51,773 nucleotides of DNA from Chitinophagaceae bacterium UBA4857 (GCA_002399735.1 DHEF01000015.1:39629-91401); one strand, 5' to 3'. Positions 17,235-24,314 are shown, counted from the stretch's first letter. A program made the numbers and translations. The notes: generated by a model from the letters alone, not told the origin.

Positions 17235-17257
17235 ACTGTGCAATCTTTCTGCACAGT
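17235..17257. promoter_or_regulatory. Slipin-leader operator, ACTGTGCA-N7-TGCACAGT
   Basis: Arms 17235-17242 and 17250-17257, identical to the rtcB site. On the minus strand it is followed by ATTG, 7 nt, then TTTGTGTT, the same spacing as at rtcB. It lies in the divergent region between the slipin leader and the SDR gene, so it could also touch SDR expression. Confidence 0.75.
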
Positions 17258-17424
17258 AGAACTATTTTTAAGAAAATTATTTAATTACGGATTTTCTTCC
17301 ATATTTCATAGCAGGATAATGTATTACTTTGATTAGTACAAACATTGACTTTCGTCATTATTTATCAACGCTATATGTCCTTACTTTACTTACTGAAATG
17401 ATTATTTAACTAAATGAAGAAAGT

Positions 17425-18216
17425 ATGAAAAAGTTAGCAGGAAAAGTAGTTATTATAACTGGAGCAGGTATGGGTTTAGGTTTGGCAACGGCTATTGAAG
17501 CAGCTAAAGAAGGGGCATCGTTAATGCTGGTTGACTATAACGGAGAAAAACTAGCAGAAGCTATCGAAGCCATTAAAAAAGTAGCGACTGAAGTGAAAGT
17601 AATAAGCTTTGTAGCTGATGTATCGGACGAAAGTAAAGTGAAGGAATATGTTGCAAAAACATTAGAAGCTTTTGGCACCATACATGGTTTTTACAACAAT
17701 GCAGGTATTGAAGGCAGACAGGCACCTTTAGACAGTTATGATTTAGATGTATTTAAAAAAGTAATTGATATCAATTTAATGGGTGTGTATTATGGGTTAC
17801 GTTACATTTTACCAATAATGCAAAAAAACAATTACGGTCGTGTGGTAAATGTTGCATCGGTAGGTGGCATACGCGGTGTAATGAACCAGACTCCTTATGT
17901 TGCCAGTAAACATGCGGTATCGGGTATTACAAAAAATGTAGCATTGGAGTATGGTCGTTATGGTATTACAGCAAATGCCATTGCCCCGGGTGCTATTTTA
18001 ACACCCATGGTTGCCGAAGCCTTTAGACAAATTAACCCCAATGATCCAAAAGTTGCTGAAACTGAATATGCAAAAGCTAACCCCACCAAACGTTTAGGCA
18101 TACCGGAAGAAGTAGCCAAAGTGGTAGTGTTTTTATTAAGTGATGATGCATCGTATGTTAGCGGCCAGACTATTGCCATTGATGGCGGCCAATCGGAAGT
18201 ATATGGTAATGTGTAA
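17425..18216 (+). CDS. Short-chain dehydrogenase/reductase
   Basis: A 263-residue classical SDR oxidoreductase. Cofactor-binding TGAGMGLGLATA is at residue about 12, the DVSDE acidic residue near 65, and NNAGIEG near 92. The catalytic set follows as VASVGG (Ser) and YVASKHA (Tyr-x3-Lys) near 150-170. The C-terminus has SDDASYVSGQTIAIDGGQ, typical of FabG-like members. An acidic residue after beta-strand 2 (LVDYNGEK) suggests NAD(H) preference. Substrate is unknown. It lies divergent from the slipin leader; a functional tie to RNA repair is not evident. Confidence 0.9.
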   Translation: MKKLAGKVVIITGAGMGLGLATAIEAAKEGASLMLVDYNGEKLAEAIEAIKKVATEVKVISFVADVSDESKVKEYVAKTLEAFGTIHGFYNNAGIEGRQAPLDSYDLDVFKKVIDINLMGVYYGLRYILPIMQKNNYGRVVNVASVGGIRGVMNQTPYVASKHAVSGITKNVALEYGRYGITANAIAPGAILTPMVAEAFRQINPNDPKVAETEYAKANPTKRLGIPEEVAKVVVFLLSDDASYVSGQTIAIDGGQSEVYGNV

Positions 18217-18225
18217 GCCAACACA

Positions 18226-18418
18226 ACCTCACCCCTGCCCTCTCCTAAAGGAGAAGGAGTTAAACTCCGAGCTAAAACGCAGGTTTACATAATTGCGGGG
18301 TACTGCACATTGCCAATAGCGTTGATGCAGTACCACCGACAGGTCGGGGTGCACCTTGCACAGTGGTGAGTAAAGTTGCAGGTGCACAAGAGTGCGACGC
18401 AACAAAAGCCCAATCAAG
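18226..18418. repeat. Intergenic mosaic repeat copy
   Basis: Begins with a CCTCACCCC/CTCTCCTAAAGGAGAAGGAG module also found at 27724-27760 and ends in GTGCGACGCAAC. An internal palindromic CCGACAGGTCGG is present. Noncoding filler between the SDR and WYL genes. Confidence 0.65.
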
Positions 18419-18458
18419 GAAAGGGACGTTCATTAACAAAATATACTTTATAAAACTT

Positions 18459-18492
18459 AAGCCTGTGCTAAATAGTAGTACAGGCTTTTTGT
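18459..18492 (+). terminator. Terminator downstream of SDR gene
   Basis: AAGCCTGT (18459-18466) pairs with ACAGGCTT (18480-18487), followed by TTTTTG. It lies about 240 nt after the SDR stop, beyond the repeat. Confidence 0.65.
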
Positions 18493-18542
18493 TATGCACT
18501 AATATAAAATAATGTGGTAATTTTCGGCAAAAGAAAGTACAC

Positions 18543-19559
18543 ATGCCGGTTAACAGAAATGCACTGATTCGTTATCGCACCATTGACAAATGTTTACAAA
18601 ACAGAAGACGAAAATGGACCATAGAAGATTTAATAGATGCCTGCACCGATGCGCTTTATGAATATGATGGCATTGACAGACCTATTAGCATGCGTACTAT
18701 TCGTATGGACTTAAACGCCATGCGCAGTGAACAACTGGGTTATAATGCACCCATTATTGTAGTGGATAAAAAATATTACACTTATGAAGATGCGGAGTAT
18801 ACCATTACCAATATTCCGCTTACATCGCAGGACTTAACAATACTGCAAGCAGTATCACATTTATTGCAGCAGTTTAAAGGCTTTAATCATTTTAACGAGG
18901 TAAGCGAAATGATTAATAAACTGGAGGATAAAATTTACAGCGAACAACACCAGCAAAATCCGGTTATTGATTTTGAGAAAAACGATTTGCTGGCAGGATT
19001 GCAATGGCTGGATGTTTTATACAAACATATTATTGAAAAAAACACCATTGCTATTACCTATCAATCTTTTAAAGCACGCCAACCGGGTGAGTTAATTTTT
19101 TATCCATACTTGTTAAAAGAGTATCGTAATCGCTGGTTTGTGTTGGGCATGCATAAAAAAGATAAACAATTACTAACGCTGGCACTTGATCGCATTCAAC
19201 AAATATCCGTTAAGCCGGAAGAAAAGTTTAAAACGCATCCCGAGTTTAATGCACAAAATCATTTTGATGATATTATTGGTGTATCACGCAGTGTAGGCCA
19301 AAAACCGGTTACAGTAAAATTTTTTACCGACCATCATCAGGCACCATATATTATTACAAAGCCAATACATCAATCACAGGAGATTGTGGAGCAAACAAAA
19401 GAAGGCGTATTATTTCAAATAAAAGTAATTCCTAACCTGGAACTGGAAAGAGAATTGCTTGGTTTTGGCAGTGGGTTAAAAATATTGAGTCCGTCATCAC
19501 TGGTACGTAGTGTAAGTAAAAAAATACGCTTGATGAGTCTGATGTACCATGATGACTAA
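18543..19559 (+). CDS. WYL-domain transcriptional regulator
   Basis: A 338-residue regulator: an N-terminal winged helix-turn-helix (residues about 10-75, RYRTIDKCLQNRRRKWTIED through SMRTIRMDLNAMR), a helical middle, and a WYL domain from about 155 (NTIAITYQSFKA, FYPYLLKEYRNRWFVLG, LALDRIQQI), then the C-terminal WCX extension. WYL domains are thought to sense nucleic acid or nucleotide ligands, and WYL proteins often control RNA-repair and defence loci. It is the only DNA-binding regulator in the island, so it is the best candidate to bind the ACTGTGCA palindromes at rtcB and slipin (inference). Confidence 0.9.
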   Translation: MPVNRNALIRYRTIDKCLQNRRRKWTIEDLIDACTDALYEYDGIDRPISMRTIRMDLNAMRSEQLGYNAPIIVVDKKYYTYEDAEYTITNIPLTSQDLTILQAVSHLLQQFKGFNHFNEVSEMINKLEDKIYSEQHQQNPVIDFEKNDLLAGLQWLDVLYKHIIEKNTIAITYQSFKARQPGELIFYPYLLKEYRNRWFVLGMHKKDKQLLTLALDRIQQISVKPEEKFKTHPEFNAQNHFDDIIGVSRSVGQKPVTVKFFTDHHQAPYIITKPIHQSQEIVEQTKEGVLFQIKVIPNLELERELLGFGSGLKILSPSSLVRSVSKKIRLMSLMYHDD

Positions 19560-19639
19560 CTTTAACATTCAGTTTGGCATATTTTTGGCTGGATGTGCGC
19601 ATTATTACTAATTTCGCATTCAAATTTAAAACACATAAA

Positions 19640-20203
19640 ATGCTACAAATGAAAAAGATTCTTGCAATTGCACTATTCGCCACTGTTTTTACAGCGTGCA
19701 ATAACGAAGCTGAAAACACAAAACCTGAAGATACATTAGGTACAAAAGAAGTGACCACTACTTATACCAGTGCTGATGGCGACCTTACCTGGAAAGAAAG
19801 TAAACTATACGTTTATAAAAATGGCGAATGGGTATTGGTTGATAAAGATATTACTCTTGCTGACGGCACCATAATTACCGTTAATGGTGAAGTAAAAAAA
19901 GGTGATAAAACTATTAACCTTAAAGAAGGTGAAAAAGTAACCACAGTTGGTGAGTTTATTGATAACACCGGCAAAAAAATTGAGAATGCCTGGGACGCTA
20001 CTAAAGAAGGTGTTAGTGATGCAGCGGATAAAGTGAAAGAAGGTGCTAAAGAAACCGGCGAAAAAATTAAAGAAGGCGCACAAAAAGCTGGTGAAAAAAT
20101 TGATGCTGGTGCACAAAAAGTAAAAGAAGATATTAAAAAAGGTGCAGAGAATACCAAAGAAGCAGGCAAAAACCTGAAAGAAGACATTAAGAAAAAATTG
20201 TAA
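19640..20203 (+). CDS. Lipoprotein with LEA-like amphipathic repeats
   Basis: About 187 residues from the ATG at 19640 (a second ATG at 19649 gives MKKILAIALFATVFTAC). The lipobox TAC puts it as a lipoprotein in the envelope. Residues about 65-110 resemble a DUF6799-type beta domain (LADGTIITVNGEVKKGDK). From about 115 on there are tandem 11-residue repeats (KEGAKETGEKI, KEGAQKAGEKI, DAGAQKVKEDI) like LEA/YtxH proteins, forming a long amphipathic helix and hinting at stress protection. A longer in-frame ORF starts at 19574 but would bury the signal peptide. Convergent with the AAA gene. Confidence 0.8.
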   Translation: MLQMKKILAIALFATVFTACNNEAENTKPEDTLGTKEVTTTYTSADGDLTWKESKLYVYKNGEWVLVDKDITLADGTIITVNGEVKKGDKTINLKEGEKVTTVGEFIDNTGKKIENAWDATKEGVSDAADKVKEGAKETGEKIKEGAQKAGEKIDAGAQKVKEDIKKGAENTKEAGKNLKEDIKKKL

Positions 20204-20220
20204 GACAATTTTTAGATAAT

Positions 20221-20247
20221 ACAAAGCCGACCAATGGTCGGCTTTGT
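20221..20247. terminator. Bidirectional terminator between convergent genes
   Basis: Perfect 12-bp stem ACAAAGCCGACC-aat-GGTCGGCTTTGT between the lipoprotein gene and the AAA gene. Confidence 0.85.
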
Positions 20248-20267
20248 TGTTTAGTATTGTAGCTGAA

Positions 20268-21080
20268 TTAATTTTCCAACTGTTCCATTACCCTAAAACC
20301 AACAATTTCCCTTGGCTTTACCGGTTCAACCGTGTTAGTAGGGTTGGCCAACTCAGCAATTGTCATGGGTGCTGATATTACTTTATCAAATCCAAAATGA
20401 TTGCTTAATGCCTGCGCTTTAGTTGTACTCAATTTTCCAAACTCATATCTTGCAATCAACCTGCCTTTTCTTAGCAAGGCATTATCCACCAATGTTAGCT
20501 CGTTGTTAAACGTACATATTAATTGTACATTCAAAAAATCCGCTAATAATCCGTCAGATATATTCAACAAGTTAGAAACTGATGAGCTGCTGTTATGCCT
20601 GCGATCCATGATAATGTTTTCGGCATCTTCAATTATCAAAACTGTGTTTGGGTTATCAATCAGCAATTCAATAAAATCCGGATTCATTAAGTTACCGGTA
20701 ACTGATGGTGAGAAAAACAAAACACGTTTTTTTAAACGTCCAACCAAGTAGCGTAAATAAGTTGTTTTACCTGTACCCGGCAAACCGTGTAGCAATACTA
20801 TCCCTTTATCATTGTTCCTTTTTAAGCGTTGCTGTATCACCGTATCAATCGCTTTAAAATCATCCTCGTAAAACAAGTCAAGGTCAAGCTTTGTACGCTT
20901 AATTTCCATGGCCTTTAATTCCAACCTATTTCTACATTGTACTATCAGGTTTATTTCTAATGGTTGTTTACGTTGTCTTTCTTTAAACTGAAAAACCAAT
21001 GCTGTTATATCTTCCACTATATCCGGTCGGCGACCATCATGCAATATTTCACAGTAATCATCATCCAGTTCTATCAACAC
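20268..21080 (-). CDS. BCS1-like AAA ATPase, main part of a frameshifted gene
   Basis: 270 residues from a GTG at 21080. AAA+ domain: Walker A HGLPGTGKTTYL near residue 100, Walker B TVLIIEDAENI near 147, polar sensor CTFNNEL and arginine-containing LLRKGRLIARYEFG, as in BCS1-type AAA proteins. The reading frame continues upstream of GTG without a stop (KFQFDKTLIILKQN), matching family sequence, and joins the ORF at 21098-21343 if one base is shifted near 21118-21130. So the start given is probably artificial. Last gene of the tRNA-array transcription unit; its remodelling target is unknown. Confidence 0.8.
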   Translation of the reverse strand: MLIELDDDYCEILHDGRRPDIVEDITALVFQFKERQRKQPLEINLIVQCRNRLELKAMEIKRTKLDLDLFYEDDFKAIDTVIQQRLKRNNDKGIVLLHGLPGTGKTTYLRYLVGRLKKRVLFFSPSVTGNLMNPDFIELLIDNPNTVLIIEDAENIIMDRRHNSSSSVSNLLNISDGLLADFLNVQLICTFNNELTLVDNALLRKGRLIARYEFGKLSTTKAQALSNHFGFDKVISAPMTIAELANPTNTVEPVKPREIVGFRVMEQLEN

Positions 21081-21097
21081 ATTTTGTTTCAGAATAA

Positions 21098-21343
21098 TTA
21101 ATGTTTTATCAAACTGAAACTTTTCTTCTTCTGTTTATACCACCTTGTTGTATGAATATTCTCAATATCATCCTTATACTTTTCGCAAATAGCGGTAAAA
21201 GATTTTTCGCCGTCAATATAATTAATATAGTTAAGGCTGGGTAAAGTATTAAAACAATATAAATACAATGTCTTGGCATCTATAAACGAGTCAGAAAATA
21301 CGTTATTCGCATTTATTACTTTCTGCGTAAATAAATTGTCCAT
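21098..21343 (-). CDS. N-terminal fragment of the frameshifted AAA ATPase
   Basis: An 81-residue ORF (MDNLFTQKVINANNVFSDSF) ending in WYKQKKKSFSLIKH. It looks like the missing N-terminal domain of the AAA gene immediately downstream. At the A/G-rich run AAGAAGAAAAG a -1 shift would continue into the ATPase frame and give one protein of about 360 residues. It could be a sequencing error, a true mutation or programmed frameshifting. As a stand-alone protein I do not recognise it. Confidence 0.6.
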   Translation of the reverse strand: MDNLFTQKVINANNVFSDSFIDAKTLYLYCFNTLPSLNYINYIDGEKSFTAICEKYKDDIENIHTTRWYKQKKKSFSLIKH

Positions 21344-21441
21344 TTTGTTATTTTTTTTTAATAGTAAATAATTGTAAAATACATTTTACTTACTACTTCA
21401 TTACACGAGTAATCATTGTATGTTGTTTTTATAATTAAAAA

Positions 21442-21921
21442 TTATTGTACCACTTTATTAGCGCAACTACTACTGGCAAAGGCATCCGGTTTTGCTTTAA
21501 AAGCAAAACCCATTCCCACTATATAACCCATAGCATCTTTTAATGCATCGTTACTTTTAAACTGCGGATTGGTGTTTATATCCACATGTAATTCCATATC
21601 TACGCCATAGCGGCTAAACACATTACACAATTCATAAGCAACGGCCACTGTTTTATTTACCTCCATCAACATCCTTTCTTTAATAGGTATGCGCCTGCGT
21701 TCATACTCATTTAGTATATACATAAACCCACCTTTTCCTTTACGCACAAATACAATAACAGTAGCAAACTCCACTAAACTTCCCTTCATCTGACTATCGG
21801 TACCAATACACACTTTCAGCTCATGCCCTGCTTCTTTTTCACGCATTAATACATTAGTCATTTCATCGCCAATCGGAATAATAATCCGCTGTCCGTTTAA
21901 TTTTCGCCACTGCTGTTTCAT
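21442..21921 (-). CDS. YkuK-like RNase H-fold protein (DUF458)
   Basis: A 159-residue protein of the YkuK/DUF458 family, predicted RNase H-like fold. Visible: VCIGTDSQMKGSLVEFATVIVF near residue 40 (first acidic residue of the fold), MYILNEYERRRIPIKERMLME, then MELHVDINTNPQFKSND and a C-terminal AMGYIVGMGFAFKAKPDAFA. The acidic residues fit a metal-dependent nuclease, but activity is unproven for the family. It is in the same strand and order as the tRNA array and the unknown basic protein upstream (10 bp gap), which makes RNA processing a reasonable inference. Confidence 0.83.
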   Translation of the reverse strand: MKQQWRKLNGQRIIIPIGDEMTNVLMREKEAGHELKVCIGTDSQMKGSLVEFATVIVFVRKGKGGFMYILNEYERRRIPIKERMLMEVNKTVAVAYELCNVFSRYGVDMELHVDINTNPQFKSNDALKDAMGYIVGMGFAFKAKPDAFASSSCANKVVQ

Positions 21922-21931
21922 TGTTTTAGTT

Positions 21932-22720
21932 TTACGTTTCGTTGATCATATCCATTATCTGTGTAATCGATTTGCTTTTATAAATATTCTTTTCATTCCA
22001 TTTTGTTTCCTTTCCCCATTTCCACCATTTGTACTTGTGATGTCCTTTCTTTATTCTATCAATCCTTCTTTCCAAAACATTATTATTTAGGTAATCGTCC
22101 AGTTTTCTTATTTCTGATTCCAATTGAGCGTCTTTCATACGTACATGCGTAATCATGTTGGGTCTTACCCGTAAAACAAAACGCCATGGTTCACTAAATA
22201 CAAAATACATTATGGGTAGTTTGGTCCACTTTCCCATACGGAAAGCCGAATAAAAAAGATCCTGCTCCCTTTCGTTAAAATCCAATTTTAAAAAATCATT
22301 TAGATCAGGTTCAAGCAATTTCTGTTGCTTAACCACATAAGTTTTCTTTCCAAACTTTCTTTTTCTAACCAAAAAATCTTTACGATAGCTCCAGAGAGAA
22401 GTATTTATTTTGTCCAGTATCCCCTGATAAAAATCAGCACTGTTACTATTTGCAACATCATCTCTCAAAACAAAAAATCTTTTCCACCCTTTTTGTATAG
22501 GTGGCGTTAATGGTTCCCAACCTAAGTTTCTTCTCTTCATCCACAACTCAACTCTCTTCTTCTCAAGTTGAATGAGGTGTTTATCAAAATCTTCATACTG
22601 CATTCTTTTTTTATGCCGGGCAGTACGTAGCCGGTATTGAAGAATATCTTCTCCAAATTCTTTAATAAGTTTTGTGTCCATAATGTTTTTGTTTGTTCCG
22701 TTCGAAAACTCCGATGCCAT
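21932..22720 (-). CDS. Unknown basic protein directly downstream of the tRNA array
   Basis: 262 residues from the ATG at 22720; the internal ATG at 22681 (MDTKLIKEFGEDILQYRLR) is an equally good start. I recognise no named domain. The protein is soluble and rich in Lys/Arg/Trp (RTARHKKRMQYEDFDKHL, NLGWEPLTPPIQKGWKRFFVLRDD, FVLRVRPNMITHVRMKDAQLES), which suits RNA binding. It starts only 61 bp after tRNA-Trp and is followed at 10 bp by the YkuK-like gene, so it probably shares the array transcript. An array-processing or tRNA-binding role is inference. Confidence 0.7.
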   Translation of the reverse strand: MASEFSNGTNKNIMDTKLIKEFGEDILQYRLRTARHKKRMQYEDFDKHLIQLEKKRVELWMKRRNLGWEPLTPPIQKGWKRFFVLRDDVANSNSADFYQGILDKINTSLWSYRKDFLVRKRKFGKKTYVVKQQKLLEPDLNDFLKLDFNEREQDLFYSAFRMGKWTKLPIMYFVFSEPWRFVLRVRPNMITHVRMKDAQLESEIRKLDDYLNNNVLERRIDRIKKGHHKYKWWKWGKETKWNEKNIYKSKSITQIMDMINET

Positions 22721-22780
22721 TGCACCATTCCTTCATTTTTCATTATGAACTGTAAATTCCTTTTCATTTTTTTGTTTTTG

Positions 22781-22851
22781 CACGGGCTGCCGGACTTGAA
22801 CCAACACCAACGGTTTTGGAGACCGTCATACTACCATTATAAAAAACCCGT
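22781..22851 (-). tRNA. tRNA-Trp (CCA)
   Basis: Acceptor ACGGGTT/AGCCCGT (one G-U), anticodon arm ACGGT-CTCCAAA-ACCGT, T-arm GTTGG-TTCAAGT-CCGGC with two G-U pairs, discriminator G, no CCA. The D-stem is only about 3 bp (ATA/TAT), weaker than normal. Last tRNA of the array. Confidence 0.9.
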
Positions 22852-22858
22852 TTGTTTG

Positions 22859-22934
22859 CGGTGCCTCAAGGAATCGAACCTTGATGTTTAGCTCTTCAGA
22901 CTAATGCAAATAGAACCATCTCTGCCAAAGCACC
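22859..22934 (-). tRNA. tRNA-Phe (GAA)
   Basis: Acceptor GGTGCTT/AGGCACC, anticodon arm TTAGT-CTGAAGA-GCTAA, T-arm CAAGG-TTCGATT-CCTTG, discriminator G. The D-arm is unusual: GCAG/TTGC with a 12-nt loop, like a Ser/Leu D-arm on a short-variable-loop tRNA. Confidence 0.88.
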
Positions 22935-22999
22935 ATATGTTTGCAACAAATATTGACTGATCACTAATCCTCATCATCGAATTTATTTATCACAAACTG

Positions 23000-23084
23000 C
23001 GGAGAGTGTAAGAATCGAACTTACCTGGGTGTAACCCCAACCTCAGCTTAGCAAGCCGGTGCAATACCTCTCTGCCAACTCTCC
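23000..23084 (-). tRNA. tRNA-Ser (GCT)
   Basis: Class II tRNA: acceptor GGAGAGT/ACTCTCC, anticodon loop TTGCTAA, long variable arm with TGGG-CCCA stem, T-arm GTAAG-TTCGATT-CTTAC, discriminator G. Anticodon stem has one mismatch (C-A at 27-43). Confidence 0.9.
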
Positions 23085-23116
23085 ATTTTATTTTTATTTT
23101 ATCAACTGCATTACTA

Positions 23117-23190
23117 CTATGCCCCCAGCCCCTAAAGGGGAGTTTGGTTGCGTCGCACTCTTCATCGTCCAGTAATTCTATTGAGCATTA
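23117..23190. repeat. Intergenic repeat inside the tRNA array
   Basis: Positions 23119-23150 are the exact reverse complement of 31379-31410 (32 bp), centred on CCCCTAAAGGGG. Followed by GCGTCGCACTC and CAGTAATTCTATTGAGCATTATG, inverted pieces of the mosaic repeat. Confidence 0.75.
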
Positions 23191-23263
23191 TGTAAGTTTC
23201 CTAATCTATCGAAAAACCTCATTGCCAAATTTTCAAATTATCTAATTTTCAAATTGTTCTCTG

Positions 23264-23337
23264 TTGGCCCGGTGAGACTCGAACTCACAACCCTCCGGTT
23301 AAAAGCCGGATACTCTGCACTATTAAGCTACGAGCCA
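23264..23337 (-). tRNA. tRNA-Lys (TTT)
   Basis: Acceptor TGGCTCG/CGGGCCA, anticodon arm TCCGG-CTTTTAA-CCGGA, T-arm GTGAG-TTCGAGT-CTCAC, discriminator A. The D-loop AATAGTGCA lacks the GG dinucleotide that normally docks with the T-loop. Confidence 0.9.
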
Positions 23338-23343
23338 GTATTG

Positions 23344-23415
23344 TTGCGACTGTTGGAATCGAACCAACAACTTCTATCTTGTAATAATAGATTTCTGCCA
23401 TTGAATTAAATCGCA
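23344..23415 (-). tRNA. tRNA-Val (TAC)
   Basis: Acceptor TGCGATT/AGTCGCA, anticodon arm CTATT-ATTACAA-GATAG, T-arm GTTGG-TTCGATT-CCAAC, discriminator A. D-stem reduced to 3 bp (TTC/GAA). Starts with T1-A72 rather than G-C. Confidence 0.85.
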
Positions 23416-23422
23416 ATGCATG

Positions 23423-23494
23423 TGATGACTGATAGAGTTGAACTATCAACCTTTACGATATTAGCGTAATGCCCTGGCATTGAGCTAAGCCATC
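23423..23494 (-). tRNA. tRNA-Ile (AAT)
   Basis: Acceptor GATGGCT/AGTCATC, anticodon arm TTACG-CTAATAT-CGTAA with anticodon AAT, T-arm GATAG-TTCAACT-CTATC, discriminator A. An A34 Ile tRNA is the eukaryotic type; bacteria normally use GAT. The D-loop reads AATGCCA, without GG. Confidence 0.82.
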
Positions 23495-23498
23495 ATTG

Positions 23499-23569
23499 TT
23501 GCGGTTACAGGAATCGAACCTGTTATTAAGGCTTATGAGACCTTCAGGTTACCATTACCCTAAACCGCA
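23499..23569 (-). tRNA. tRNA-Met (CAT)
   Basis: Acceptor TGCGGTT/AACCGCA, anticodon arm AAGGT-CTCATAA-GCCTT, T-arm ACAGG-TTCGATT-CCTGT, discriminator A. Loop CTCATAA is that of elongator Met; a lysidine-type Ile(CAT) cannot be excluded. Confidence 0.88.
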
Positions 23570-23577
23570 TTGTCTTG

Positions 23578-23650
23578 TTAACCTGAACAGATTTGAACTG
23601 TTAACCTTGAACGTATAAGGTTCCTGCTCTAACCATTGAGCTACAGGTTA
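23578..23650 (-). tRNA. tRNA-Ile (TAT)
   Basis: Acceptor TAACCTG/CAGGTTA, anticodon arm GGAAC-CTTATAC-GTTCA (one mismatch), anticodon TAT, T-arm AACAG-TTCAAAT-CTGTT, discriminator A. TAT anticodons are rare in bacteria, which usually read AUA with a modified CAT. Confidence 0.85.
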
Positions 23651-23662
23651 TTTTAATTTCAG

Positions 23663-23735
23663 TTGGTTTAACAAGATTCGAACTTGTATCTCTTCATTCG
23701 TAGTGAAGTGTTCTGATCCATTGAACTATAAACCA
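23663..23735 (-). tRNA. tRNA-Arg (ACG)
   Basis: Acceptor TGGTTTA/TAAACCA, D-arm GTTC-AATGGATCA-GAAC, anticodon arm CTTCA-CTACGAA-TGAAG, T-arm ACAAG-TTCGAAT-CTTGT, discriminator A. A34 would be edited to inosine as in normal bacterial Arg(ACG). Confidence 0.9.
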
Positions 23736-23744
23736 TTTTTGTTA

Positions 23745-23820
23745 ATTAATAATTAGTAGTTAAAAATTAATAATGCTGACGTAAGATGAACCACATCCTA
23801 ACCATTCATTCATTTTCATT
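23745..23820 (-). pseudogene. Possible tRNA remnant with CAT loop
   Basis: Minus-strand ATGAATGGTTAGGAT resembles a D-arm; the hairpin GATGTGG-TTCATC-TTACGTC follows, with CAT in a 6-nt loop and three G-U pairs. No T-arm or acceptor partner is present. It may be a decayed tRNA or a half-tRNA. Confidence 0.3.
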
Positions 23821-23914
23821 GTACGACTTTCAGAATTGAACTGAATACCTTCACTCGCTACTTACCTTTCAGAAAGAAAGGGGAGTGATTATGTTACCAT
23901 TACACCAAGCCGTA
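23821..23914 (-). tRNA. Aberrant tRNA-Glu-like (TTC) with elongated anticodon limb
   Basis: Acceptor TACGGCT/AGTCGTA and D-arm GTGT/ACAT and T-arm TTCAG-TTCAATT-CTGAA are intact. The anticodon hairpin is CCTTT-CTTTCTG-AAAGG (TTC = Glu) but sits on an extra helix TCACTC/GAGTGA, separated by a 1 x 8 internal loop. Total is 94 nt. Read otherwise, it is an intron-like insertion in the anticodon loop. Discriminator C. Confidence 0.65.
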
Positions 23915-23977
23915 TTAAGTTTTCAGCTACCACTTTTACACTTATCATTTTTGAATAGCGAACAGAAAGTACAAGTG

Positions 23978-24066
23978 TGAGTCTTCAATTTATTTCCAAT
24001 GGAAATAAATTGAATCCCGATCCTATCGGATCGCAACAGACGCTGCTAGTAGCACTACTGCTAACT
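23978..24066. repeat. Intergenic mosaic repeat copy in array
   Basis: Palindromic AATTTATTTCC-AATGGAAATAAATT module followed by an ACAGACG-CTGCTAGTAGC core, as at 45650-45735. No tRNA in 23915-24089. Confidence 0.65.
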
Positions 24067-24089
24067 ACATAAAAATGTTGCCTAACAAT

Positions 24090-24162
24090 GGTTGACATCG
24101 GGGATCGAACCCTGTTCCCCACATTCACAGTGTGGTACTTTACCGCATAAGCTAATGCCAAC
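24090..24162 (-). tRNA. tRNA-His (GTG)
   Basis: Anticodon arm CCACA-CTGTGAA-TGTGG; 5' end GTTGGCA pairs with TGTCAAC, followed by C, consistent with the His-specific C73. A shifted reading gives an encoded G-1:C73. The T-stem CAGGG/CCCGA has two mismatches. Confidence 0.85.
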
Positions 24163-24169
24163 ATATTGG

Positions 24170-24241
24170 TTGCCAAACCTAGATTCGAACTAAGAATATC
24201 AGCGTCAAAAACTGATGTGTTTACCGTTACACTATTTGGCA
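24170..24241 (-). tRNA. tRNA-Gln (TTG)
   Basis: Acceptor TGCCAAA/TTTGGCA perfect, D-arm GTGT/ACAC, anticodon arm TCAGT-TTTTGAC-GCTGA, T-arm CTTAG-TTCGAAT-CTAGG, discriminator A, no CCA. Confidence 0.92.
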
Positions 24242-24314
24242 GTTTGCGGCCCGTGCGAGTTGTACACTCTTTATAAAAATTACTTGTAAGCAATTTTTAG
24301 TAACGAACCGTACG

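Noticed and set aside
19805..20224. 139-codon and 131-codon minus-strand ORFs opposite the LEA-like lipoprotein
   Set aside because: Antisense shadows of a repetitive Lys/Glu-rich gene; Phe-rich output is typical of that artefact.
24242..24314. Additional tRNA-Tyr-like gene between Gln and Asp tRNAs
   Set aside because: A GAG-TTGTACA-CTC hairpin with GTA appears on the plus strand, but there are no matching D, T or acceptor arms.
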